DNA of 64,000 nucleotides from Arabidopsis thaliana (lineage: Eukaryota; Streptophyta; Magnoliopsida; Brassicales; Brassicaceae): contig NC_003076.8 in NCBI RefSeq assembly GCF_000001735.4, positions 15,999,835 to 16,063,834 on the forward strand, given 5' to 3'. This document shows, in pieces, positions 44,142 to 54,255 of the stretch; positions within the stretch are counted from its first letter, which is position 1; the number at the start of each line of letters is the position of its first letter. The position numbers and the translations under genes are program-made. Under the pieces are notes generated by a model. That model made no database searches. It was not told the DNA's origin and saw nothing but the letters and a program-made list of their open reading frames with translations.

Positions 44142-47100
44142 ATGGCTTCCTCATCCGCATCTCGTGCATCCAGCTATGATGTCTTCTTAAGTTTCCGTGG
44201 GGAAGACACTCGACATTCTATCGTCAGCCATTTGTACGAAGCACTTACCAGCAGAGGAATTGCTACCTTCAAAGACGACAAAAGGCTTGAGCTAGGTGAT
44301 CACATTTCTGAAGAACTCCAAAGAGCCATTGAGGGTTCAGATTTTGTTGTCGTGGTTCTCTCAGAGAACTACCCTACTTCTAGGTGGTGCTTAATGGAGC
44401 TCCAATCGATAATGGAGCTTCAGATGGAGGGAAGACTTGGTGTCTTTCCCGTCTTCTACAGAGTAGAACCCTCTGCAGTGAGGTATCAGCTAGGAAGTTT
44501 CGATCTAGAAGGGTACCAACGTGATCCACAAATGGCTGATATGGTTCCCAAGTGGAGACAAGCTCTTAAACTGATTGCCGATCTTTCAGGCGTGGCATCG
44601 GGACAATGGTATGTATTTTTCCTCGCACAAGACTGAATTTTATTACATATGCATAATCTTAGTACTTGTGTTCTTTTTCGATTATAGCATTGATGAGGCA
44701 ACTATGGTTCGGAAAATTGTCGAAGATATTTCAAAGCGCAAGACATTGAAGCATAAGATAGATTTCAGAAATTTTGTTGGTGTGGATACTCACCTGCAAG
44801 GTCTCAAGTCGCTCTTGGACATGGACTCCAATAATGATGAGGTTCGTATGATTGGAATATGGGGAATGGGAGGCATTGGAAAAACCACCATCGCCAAGTG
44901 TCTCTATGACCAGCTCTCATCACAATTTACAGCTAGTTATTTCACACAAGACATTAAAGGTATTCATAAAGAGCTTGATCTACTGCATTTGCAAAACAGA
45001 CTTCTCTACAATACCCTCGGTGATGATATTATGCCGTGGAGTGTGGAAGCTGGACGCGAGGTCATAGCGGCAAGACTTGGGAACCACAAGGTTCTTCTTG
45101 TGCTTGATGGTGTGGATAAACTGGTACAGATCCATGCTCTGGCAAAAGAGACAAGATGGTTTGGTCGTCAGAGCCGAATCATCATAACCACCCGAGACAA
45201 GGGCTTGCTCAATAGTTGTGGAGTAAAAACCATCTATGATGTTAAGTGCTTGGACGACAAGGATTCCCTGCAGATGTTTAAACAGATTGCTTTTGAAGGA
45301 GGCAGTCCTCCTTCTGTTGATTTTGAACAGCTCTCAATCCGAGCAGCTCGGCTTGCGCACGGGCTTCCTTCTGCCCTTCAAGCCTATGCCTTATTTCTCC
45401 GTGGAAGGGCCAACTCTCCTGAAGAATGGGAAGAAGCAGTATGTGGACTTGAAAGTACTCCTGACGAGAATATAATGGAAATCCTGAAAATTAGCTACGA
45501 GGGTTTAGCAAAAGCACATCAGAATGCTTTTCTCCATGTTGCATGTCTCTTTAATGGAGACACTTTCCGGCGTGTCACTTCACTACTTGATGTTAGCAGA
45601 ATGGAAAGTAACTTGTGGATGAGAGTTTTAGCAGAGAAATCTCTCATCAATATAACAAGTAATGGATATGTAACCCTGCATAAGTTGGTTGAACAAATGG
45701 GAAGAGAAATTATGCTTGCCAGTGGAAAATTCATCGGGGATCCGGAGACAATTCATGATACTCTTGTAAGTATCTACTTAATTCTTGATATTCATCTTGT
45801 AATCCTGCAACTTATCGTGCTCACTGCTATATTTTCTATCACCAGGGAATGGGACAAACTGAAAGCATCTCCCTACACATATGTGAAATGACCTGTGCAT
45901 TTTCGATGGCGACCGGTGTTTTTAGCAGAATGTATAAACTTAGGTTTTTAAAGGTCTACAAGCATGTTAACGAGAGAGAATCGATGTTGCAGGTGATTCC
46001 TGAAGATGAATACCCTTCCATAAATTGTCTCCTACTCCATTGGGACGCATTTCCATTGAGCAAATTTCCTCTCAGGTTTAATACATATTGTCTTGTTGAA
46101 CTCAATCTGCGTCACAGCAACCTAGAAACACTCTGGAGTGGAGTACTGGTAACCTCCTTTCTTACTATTTTGACCATCAGTTCATGTTTTCGCTATAGCA
46201 ATGTGCAATATCCAACTATTCTTTGGTGTCCACTCCTCAGAAGTTTGGTCATTTGAGGAAACTAGATGTGACGGGATCTAAGAATCTCAAACAACTTCCA
46301 GATCTTTCATGTGCCGAGGAGCTTGACGAGTTGCTTCTAGAACAATGCAAGAGACTAAAAGGAATTCCAGAGTCCATTGCAGAGAGGTCTACCCTAGGCA
46401 GGCTTAATCTATCATACTACGGTGGGGCTAAGAATCCCATGGGTGTTGTTATACAGAAAGTTTCTCAGACGCAACGTATTACATTGTTGTTCCCAACTTC
46501 AAGCGTGGAAATGCAACTTATGAATATATCAATCACGGGAGACATTAGATTTCGTGTTTTTGCAGATTTTGAAGGATATGCTGAATACTTCTCCTTTAGT
46601 ACTGAGCAAAAGATCCATGCTACAAGGACAGTAAGTGTCCACCAAGCTCCTCGGCTCATCTCGGAGCTTAACAAATCTACTACACTCAATATCAGGAGGT
46701 TCAGCTACAAAGAGAACGGTCGACCTGTCACTTTACACAGCTTTCCAGATATTCCTGGCCTGAAACAGCTAGAACTAGTCAACTTAAACATCCAAAAACT
46801 GTCAGATGGGATTGGTCACTTTGAGTTCCTAGAAAATCTGGATCTCAGCGGAAATGATTTTGAGAATTTACCAGAAGATATGAATAGACTTTCCCGATTG
46901 AAAACTCTCTGTCTCCGAAACTGCAGCAAACTCAAGGAATTGCCAGAGCTAACTCAGGTGCAGTCACTCACTCTTTCTAACTGTAAGAACCTCAGATCTT
47001 TGGTGAAAATCTCTGATGCAAGTCAAGATCCAAGCTTATACAGTTTGCTTGAGCTTTGCCTTGACAACTGCAAGAATGTGAAGTCATTGTCAGACCAGCT

Positions 47101-47521
47101 TAGTCATTTCCCCAAGTTGGCATATTTAGATCTCAGCAGCCATGACTTTAAGAAACTGCCATCAAGCATCAGAGATCTTACCTCATTGGTAACTCTCTGC
47201 CTGAATAACTGCAAGAAACTCAAATCACTGGAAGAACTCCCACTGAGCCTCCAGTTTCTCGACGCAAAGGGTTGTGATTCTCTTGAAGCTGATGATTTAG
47301 AACATTTCAAAGGGAGAGTAAACAGAGAGGTGAAATATTCTGCACTTGACCCTTCTCTCTACTCTGGTCTATGTAGTCTCTTCATCATCTTCATTCTTTT
47401 CTAGGTATCAGCACAACCACATAGTGCTCGCTTCCAAGAAACGGAGATGCCAAGTTACGAGCAGGATCACCAAGCCAGAAAGAGTCGCCTACCCAAGTTC
47501 CTATGCTGCTCATATTTCTAG
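44142..47521 (+). CDS. TIR-NB-LRR immune receptor paired with CHL1
   Basis: Five exons (44142-44608, 44688-45765, 45846-46148, 46241-47329, 47405-47521) join to 1017 residues. The start is the ATG at 44142; the frame extends upstream only from a TTG. The TIR is canonical (SYDVFLSFRGEDTR, catalytic SRWCLMELQSI). The NB-ARC has P-loop GMGGIGKTTI. Its kinase-2 motif is LLVLDGVDK with Gly in place of the second Asp, GLPL appears as GLPSALQAYA and the MHD position reads LHK. About ten LRRs with NC(S/K)xLxxLP-type units follow, and a short basic/Cys tail (RLPKFLCCSYF). Likely At5g40100. TNLs detect effectors and trigger NAD-consuming TIR signalling. Confidence 0.94.
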
Positions 47522-48196
47522 TCATTCCTACATGCCACGCTTTATTGTTGTTCTTTTCATTTTGATCCCGTGTGAACACAAGCTACGTTTATGAGTATGC
47601 TAGGAAGAGATTTTGCAAACATTTTGATATATCTCTACCATTCCCTAGCAGCTATTTTCTTTCCAACAACTCGAGATTTCTCTGCTAATAAACTAACTGA
47701 CAAGAATGCAATTAAAAAGAAAGAGTCAAAGCAATTACCTCCTTCAGAGTCAATGTTATAGTAGCAGATCAGAGAGAGTGAAGCTGTTATATTGGTTTCA
47801 GTATTGAGTAAAACTGCAAAAACAGATGTATTTCGTTTATTACTCTTTCTTTTCATATGAAGAGTAGAGTATCTGATTGTTGTTGTTAATCTATACTCAG
47901 CTAATAGAGTCAAACTTCAATCATCATCCATAGGTAACATAACTAAAAGCCAATCTTCTCTATTTTTTTTTTCTGACTACGCATAAAACATTCACTTTTG
48001 CTAAAATATGAATCAAACTCGTCTCTGATCTTGACCCAATTCATAGAAACCTTCTAATAGCAACCCATTTGTTCTCTTAAGGACACAGCCAAAATAAAAC
48101 CCAACGAACCTTAAATGATCCAATTCCACCATCATCGCCGGGAATCCGATTCTGAGACTCCGATAAAACGGAGAGACTTTTGGAAACTCTGGCGAT
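47522..48196. other. TNL 3' flank with a duplicated block
   Basis: The block 47873-48012 recurs at 54466-54610 (gattgttgttgttaa-ctata, ctcagctaatag, taacataactaaaagc, actacgcataa-acattc). No gene is supported; the minus-strand ORF 47635-47913 has no family features. Confidence 0.7.
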
Positions 48197-48350
48197 TATA
48201 ATCTGGTTTACACTTTGGGATTTGGTTCGAATTCGGATTTTGGTTTTAAAATTTAAATTTGCACCTCCGGCGGAATCTGGTTTACTCTCTCGTTAAACCC
48301 AAAAACCGAATTCGAACCAAATCCTAATTTCGTGTAAACCAGAGATTATA
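48197..48350. repeat. Inverted repeat with arms of about 55 bp
   Basis: Arms 48197-48249 and 48292-48350 are reverse complements with a few mismatches (ggatttggttcgaattcgg against ccgaattcgaaccaaatcc), separated by about 42 bp. It is hairpin-capable. No ORF or transposon ends. Confidence 0.75.
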
Positions 48351-48584
48351 TGTCTTCCTAACCACTATATATATTTTAAATTTTTTGACAGCAACCAATA
48401 GAAATTTATGCTAGGGTAAATTAGTTGGTAATACGTTTGTTAATTGTTGCTATTATTACTTTAATTTGCAAATATAATTTTAACTAAATTTGGTGTTACT
48501 AGAGTGATTGTTTCGTTATTCATTATTTGTCAAAAGTTCAATAACATATCATACAAATCTAGTTATATAAATTTCACAATTCGC

Positions 48585-49140
48585 ATTAGAGGGAGATCAA
48601 ACATAGAGAAGGAAAATAATGGATTTACTAATCTGTTAGCGAATAAGTTTTATCTACGAAAAACATCGTCAAATTCTCTTGGGTGAACGACCTGTGTGCC
48701 CTTCGGAAGTTTCATATAACACTAGACCTACACCGAATTTCAACCTCAATCTTGGTCCACATAAATGGAAAGTTCTAGTCCTATTTCCCCTAATTTGAAA
48801 GTTAGAAACCTCAAACACACAGGTCGTTATAAACCAATTAAAAAAACGTTTATGTGTTTTGAGGTTTCGAACTTTCAATTTAGGGAGAAATAGGATTAGA
48901 ACTTTCTATTTGTGTGGACCAAGATCGAGGTTGGAATTCTGTGTAGTTCTAATGCTATATGAAACTTCCGAGGGGGACACAGGTCGTTCACCCAATTCTC
49001 TTCTTTTGTGTATTTTTCTCATTATATGGCATCAAATATAGAGAAGAAAAAAAATAGATTCACTAATCTGTTAGCGAATAAGGCTTATCTACGGAAAGTA
49101 TCGTCAAATTCTCTTCTTTTGTATATCGTTCTCATCATAC
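48585..49140. repeat. Tandem host duplication split by a MITE
   Basis: The sequence 48585-48680 plus 49003-49023 matches 49024-49140 (cactaatctgttagcgaataa, tatctacg-aaa-atcgtc, aaattctcttcttttgt). The 313 bp foldback element sits inside the first copy. Confidence 0.8.
48681..48993. mobile_element. Foldback Mutator-like MITE, 313 bp, 9 bp target duplication
   Basis: The ends are GGGTGAACGACCTGTGT and its reverse complement. The arms extend about 140 bp each (48681-48822 and 48853-48993) with roughly 10% mismatches, leaving a loop of about 30 bp. The exact 9 bp direct repeat AATTCTCTT flanks it at 48672-48680 and 48994-49002. Long terminal inverted repeats and a 9 bp duplication define Mutator-like elements. 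There is no coding sequence. Confidence 0.88.
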
Positions 49141-49317
49141 AGTAGGACACAAATATATGCTTATGTAATAATTTGTTTTTTTTATAGTTTTTTTTGTCAT
49201 TCGAAATTAATTAAAACTCAAACGAACCAATCCTAATGGGATATTGTTTACATGTTTTTTTTATAGTTTTGTATAATAACTTTGTAATCTCGATTGATAT
49301 CAATGGATTTTATTAAA

Positions 49318-51804
49318 GGGTAATTTGCAGGGCACACCCTTTGACCATGTTTTATTTTCAGGGATTGCAAAAGTGAAAGGTGGTTTTCACGTTTTGTCTT
49401 TTCAACTGAAATTTGACCATTTTGCCCTTGCTGCTACAGATGAGAAATTGTTGAATGTATGGTTTAGTTAGTCAGGTTTAGTTAGGTACACTGTTCCGGT
49501 TTAGTTAGAGATATTTTTGTTTCACGTTGAGGAGCGCGCTTTACAGTTAGAAGGGAGATTTTTTCATTATAAACGAAATGACATCAACATTTAATGGCCC
49601 AAAAAGTTTAGACGTGACTCTTGTTATAATTAATGCAAAATCATCATTACATGTTATTATATTATAAAATTATTGATAATAATTGTTGAGTTAAAGATGA
49701 ACCCAGGAACAAACATTAATTGCGAACGTACATTGATGCTCAAGAAGTGTTGATCTTGTTTATTTACGAAGTTTGGAGCCAAGATAAGCATTATCGTGTA
49801 AGTAATGAAGTTTTAAAGATTTTTTTTGTTATAACACGCTATGATCTTCATTGTATTCGAAATCAACTTTGTTTTTTTATAGAAAAACCCAAAAAAATTT
49901 TATTTCCAATTTTGTTGGTTGAAAATGCTAAATGTGTAAATATATATGTTTATAAGTGTGTACAATCATGTTTTCAGTTGCATTTAATGGGTTTCTCCTG
50001 AATTTATGATGCAGTTGGGTAATGGATATTCCCGTATTTACTATGGTCGGTGAGTGGAGATGCAAATAAGAAAAATGGAAATTTGAACCAAAGGAAGACA
50101 TGTTTGGTCGCTGTGTACGTGTTAAGGAAAACAGGACGTACACAGAATTTGTACGTACACTAAGCGAGGCTTTCAGTTTGAAATCCATAGAGATCAATCC
50201 CATAATTAGTTACTGGATGCCGGGAGAGATGTTAGTGCTGATAGATACTAAACGCCCTCCTGTCTACATTGACAGTCAAGTGGGGTTGGATACGTTCTTT
50301 TTAATTCGTGGTCGGTATCCTTCTCTCAATTTGTTTGTCTCTTTCATTACAACCGTCAAGACACCCGATAATAATGTCTCTAGGACTCATGGTGATGATG
50401 CTGAAAGTGACCGTGTATGTGATAGTGTTTCAAATGTTGATGAAAATAATGAGGCCGTAGATGAGAAAGACGACGATGAAGACGATAAAACAAATGAGGA
50501 TGAAGAGGAGGGGGACAACAAAGATGGTGGTGGGTATGATGATTATCAGGGTGACGATGGATCTATAGGGGGAAGTACCCTCGATCCTACTATTGATGGT
50601 AGTGAAAGTAGTGGCGAAGATTATGATTACAACAAGTGGAACGATGTAATTGTAGAAGAATATGGAATAGGGAATGTTGACGAGAACGTCATTCTCACAC
50701 CAGGGGAATTCAGTCGTCTGTTGGCAGAGTGTACGTACACAAGTCAGCGTGTACCTGGCGGAGATAACATTTCTCACTCGGGTGACCGTACACCAGTTGT
50801 GACTCGAAGAAGTATGTGTCAACATGGTTTGTACCAATGTACCTACACTATAGATTGGGAAGTGTTTTTAAGAACAGAAAAATCATACAACAAACAATGT
50901 CTTATCTCAGCCACTGCCAATATTGGTTTAATATTGTATTAATAAATTTTTCTTAATAATTTCATTCACAAACAAAGATGTACGTATATTATTACACATG
51001 TACATACATTAATTTACCAACAAAAATGTACGTACATTATTTCACCATCTATTTTTATTTAATTATTATGTATGTATTGAGATTATTGAGATATAAGAAT
51101 ACGTAATAAAATAGTTTGAATTATTAGAAATCGTCTCATATATGTTCCATAAATAATTTCGTGTACGTACACAGAAAAAATTCGATGAAGGGTATAATTG
51201 TAATTTTCCAGTCATCTTCAACCTGTGTATCCTTTTCTGCAAACCTAATTTTGCGGCCGTCTTTATCAGTTTTCTCAAAATCTCATTTTTTTACGTTTTG
51301 ATTACTATTTATAAATAAATCTTGTAAACTTAGAGTATCTTTAGTTTAAAAAGCTAAAGTGTTTGTATCTAGGAGCTTTTTTTTTGCATTTTGTTCATCT
51401 CTGAAAACAAGAAATTTGTTCCTCAATTTTGGAGTTCAATGGAGAGATGTCGAAATATGAAGGAGTGGATAATGAATTTTGAACTTCTTTCTACTTCTCT
51501 CTCGAATTACTCCGTCTCTTTCTCTTTTTCTTCTTCTTTGTTTCTTTGTTTCAGTGTTTTTTTTTTGTTTTTTTCAAAACTGAACCATTAAGGATAAACC
51601 AAAATCACAAAACCATTAAGGGTAAACCATTAAGTTTCAAAACAAAACCAGAAAAACTAAACCGAAATCAAGTGCTGTGTGATTTGGTTGCTCCCATTAA
51701 GGGTATTTTAGTCTGAAAACAACTGAAAAGACAAACGGTAAAAACCATATCTCACTTTGACAAACCATGAGAGCAATTCTTTTTTCATCCAGTGAAAATT
51801 TCTT
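49318..51804. mobile_element. Degenerate VANDAL-like Mutator element
   Basis: The left end is gggtaatttgcagggcacac. The right end reads inward on the other strand with similar blocks: aaagtga-a-tggtttt, gtttgtcttttcag-tg, ta-c-tt-gccctt. The exact 9-mer TTTATTAAA occurs at 49309-49317 and 51805-51813 and could be the target duplication, although it is AT-rich. Inside is a broken transposase N-terminus (50022-50942). Many copies of a gtacgtac motif lie in the ORF and its 3' part. The right end is approximate. Confidence 0.65.
50022..50942 (+). pseudogene. MuDR-type transposase N-terminal fragment
   Basis: ATG at 50022 opens MDIPVFTMVGEWRCK and meets a TAA at 50067. The same frame resumes and stays open from 50100 to 50942 (280 codons). 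Segments ENRTYTEFVRTLSEAFSLKS and the two predicted beta-strand blocks match the plant MuDR N-terminal domain. An acidic Asp/Glu-rich linker follows. The catalytic DDE and SWIM zinc-finger domains are absent, so the element cannot move on its own. Confidence 0.75.
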
Positions 51805-52044
51805 TTTATTAAATCTATAAAATACGGAAATCAAATCTATACTCGTATTTCCTTTTCTTACCGATGAGCGTGAGTGGTTATGAAAACCAAATCTTTACTT
51901 CTACATCTATAAATATATGATTTTACTCTCCAAACCTAATACATTAGTTTCACTCTCTCAATTTTATTCTTCTTCGCCTTCGTGCTTTCTCTTAACTTTG
52001 AACGTGAAAAAAACAGAGAGTTTGTCTTCGAAACCAACAAGAAG
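51805..52044. promoter_or_regulatory. AGL76 upstream region
   Basis: Short AT-rich promoter and leader. The last 55 bp are shared with the MADS pseudogene at 39.3 kb. A tataaatata stretch at about 51908 could be the TATA box. Confidence 0.5.
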
Positions 52045-53202
52045 ATGACTATGCGATCATTACCTTTTTCCTCTTCTTCTTATTCACTCGCTTCCACAAG
52101 TTTGAGTAACAGACTTGAGACTATATTCAAGAAAGCTTCAGAGCTTTGCACTCTCTGTGATATCGAAGCGTGCGTCATCTATTACGGACCAGACGGAGAA
52201 CTTAAGACATGGCCTAAGGAGAAAGAGAAAGTGAGAGACATTGCTCTGAGGTATAGTCAATTAAACGAAGCCTTGAGAAGCAAGAAAAGCGTTAATCTTC
52301 ATGGGTTCCTGAACAAGAAGAAGAAGAAGAAGAAGAAGGGTTTGAAGAATCCGAACAATAAGAGGAAGACTTGTCTTAAGAAGAACGTGAATGTTTTAAA
52401 GTATCCACTCGCTGATCATTACCCTCCCGACCAAGTTTCTCAACTGACTCAGTCCTTAAAACTCCATGTCTCTAAATTCCAAGAAAGGCTTCGATTTCTT
52501 GAGTCGCAGAAACAGACAAAACCGGATCATCAGAGTTTAACACCATCCTCTTTGAATCATCAGACCCAATCTTTGAACCCTAGACAGTTTTCGCTGTTTA
52601 TGTATAACCATGGAGACAATACTCTGTCTCAGATCTCAGTCTCTGCATCAAATTTCAATCAGAATTATTTCTCAGCGTTACTTGAACAATCTGAGTTGAA
52701 GAATCAGTTAATGAAGCAGGATGGTTATGATCAGAATCAGAACATGAGGATGGGTGACATCACCAACAACAATTTTCAACTTCCTTACTTCTCAAAGAAA
52801 GAAGCGGTACAAGAATCTGTGAACTACTTTGGGATGAATCAGTTGATGCTGAAGGAGTTATATGGTTGTGATCAAAACATGTGTATGGGTAACATCAATA
52901 GCAACAGCTTTCAACATCCTTGCGTCTCAAAGGCACAACATTACTCGGCGGTAGAAGGATCTGTCAATAACCAACGACAATCTGAGTTAATGCAGCAGGA
53001 GCTTTGTGGTTATGAGCAGAACATGTGCTTTACCAACAACAATTTTCAAGTCTCAAACAAAGAAGCGGTTCAAGAATCTGTGACTAATTTTGGGTTGATG
53101 CAGCATGAACTTTATGGGTGTGATCAAAACATGTCTATGGGCAACATCATTAACAACAGCTTTCAACAGCGTCTCAAACACAGAACAAGAATCTGTGAAT
53201 AA
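52045..53202 (+). CDS. AGL76: Type I MADS-domain protein AGL76
   Basis: Intronless, 385 residues from ATG 52045; the upstream 21 codons come from a non-ATG start. The MADS-like core (RLETIFKKASELCTLCDIEA, then CVIYYGPDGELKTWP) is present. The basic N-terminal arm that normally contacts DNA is replaced by a Ser-rich stretch. A Lys run (NKKKKKKKKGLKNP) is a likely nuclear signal. The C-terminal half carries about four repeats of the type LM-ELYGCDQNM-MGNI-NN-FQ. A 5 bp loss relative to the repeat consensus shifts the frame just before the end, and a fifth repeat unit lies out of frame at 53203-53257. Type I MADS genes act mainly in female gametophyte and endosperm. Locus At5g40120 from memory. 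Confidence 0.88.
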   Translation: MTMRSLPFSSSSYSLASTSLSNRLETIFKKASELCTLCDIEACVIYYGPDGELKTWPKEKEKVRDIALRYSQLNEALRSKKSVNLHGFLNKKKKKKKKGLKNPNNKRKTCLKKNVNVLKYPLADHYPPDQVSQLTQSLKLHVSKFQERLRFLESQKQTKPDHQSLTPSSLNHQTQSLNPRQFSLFMYNHGDNTLSQISVSASNFNQNYFSALLEQSELKNQLMKQDGYDQNQNMRMGDITNNNFQLPYFSKKEAVQESVNYFGMNQLMLKELYGCDQNMCMGNINSNSFQHPCVSKAQHYSAVEGSVNNQRQSELMQQELCGYEQNMCFTNNNFQVSNKEAVQESVTNFGLMQHELYGCDQNMSMGNIINNSFQQRLKHRTRICE

Positions 53203-53489
53203 CCCCTGGTTGAATCAGTTGATGCAGCATGAACTCTATGGCTATGATCAATGGTGAAGTAGCGGAACAGAGATAGTGAAGCTGTTTTCTTGAGTCTTGA
53301 TTCACTTGTTAATTTTTATTTTTGAGTACGCTTGTTAATCTGTAGAGATTTCGTTCTGAGTTTTAAAGTTACAACTTGTATTTTCGGTTTAGTTATTACA
53401 TATATATGATATAAAAACTCGAGCAATCTTTAACTAACATGTTAAATTGAGGCACATCGACGAAACTCAAAACAACAAGCAATACAGTA
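53203..53489. other. AGL76 3' flank
   Basis: Contains the out-of-frame fifth repeat unit of AGL76 (to the TGA at 53257), then AT-rich 3' sequence. Confidence 0.6.
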
Positions 53490-53690
53490 GCAAGTAGCAG
53501 AAACAAGCAAAGCAATCAAACAATTGTGGTGATGAAACATGTAGTAAAGTAAGAGAAGCTTGCCTATTAGTAACATCCAATTAGAATTGTATCACAAAGT
53601 AGGGCAAGTAAATCATTTTTGACTAGTGTGTAACTTGTATACTATCTCCATCACTAATGTTCACTCTCATCTCTGAAAATTATGATGGTG
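53490..53690. pseudogene. Fragment of the F-box/FBD gene 3' end
   Basis: Aligns with 32130-32350, the 3' flank and last codons of the F-box gene. Shared blocks are gcttgc-ta, agtaacatccaat-aattgt, acttgt and catcacta-tgttcact. The fragment is in the same orientation and too short to encode a domain. It adds to the evidence for block duplication. Confidence 0.6.
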
Positions 53691-53862
53691 TAATAAGAGA
53701 ACAATAATAAATTCTTCAAACAAAAAATATCCTCGAATTTAAAATCTTCCAACGCAACTAAAATTTGAAAACAAAAACTGACTGTTTTAGTCTGAAACAC
53801 ACATAAGTAAAGGCGTGAGACAAACAAGCTGGAAAGGTGATTTACTCTGCATCTTCATGTCA

Positions 53863-54255
53863 TCACCAGTCACCAGATGCTCCGTTCAATGCCTTAACTC
53901 TCTCGATCAACTTGTTCTTCCTCTCTTCGTACGTCAGTTTCTTCAAGTCGTACCTGTTTTGTTTGATATCACAATCAATCAAGAACCAAGTGAGACACAC
54001 CAATCACAACAAGAAGATTAAAGCCAGTAATGATTATTTGTTTTACCTCTTGTGTTCCTTGGTAGCTGGTTTCTCGGTTTTCTTATGGTTGGGTTCTGCT
54101 CGGATAGCTGCGTGAACCTTCTTGTACATCTCCTCGATGCTCTCAGCTTCAACTCCTTTCTTAATGTAAGCACTGAAGAGAGTTTGTAACTTCTCTGGCT
54201 CATATTCCCCCAACAGCTTCATGTAGTTTGAGACGTGGCCACCGTAGATGTAGTT
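53863..54255 (-). pseudogene. Ribosomal protein L5 (uL18) C-terminal fragment
   Basis: On the minus strand the frame gives [20 protein letters not shown], then [20 protein letters not shown], a proper intron (54046-53954) and [20 protein letters not shown] with a stop at 53863. This is the C-terminal third of uL18. Upstream of about 54255 the family similarity ends abruptly, so no start codon or RNA-binding domain is present. The retained intron shows a DNA-level duplication rather than retroposition. Likely annotated as At5g40130. Confidence 0.85.

Noticed and set aside
47635-47913. 92-codon minus ORF downstream of the TNL
   Set aside because: No similarity to a known family and it overlaps a non-coding duplicated block.
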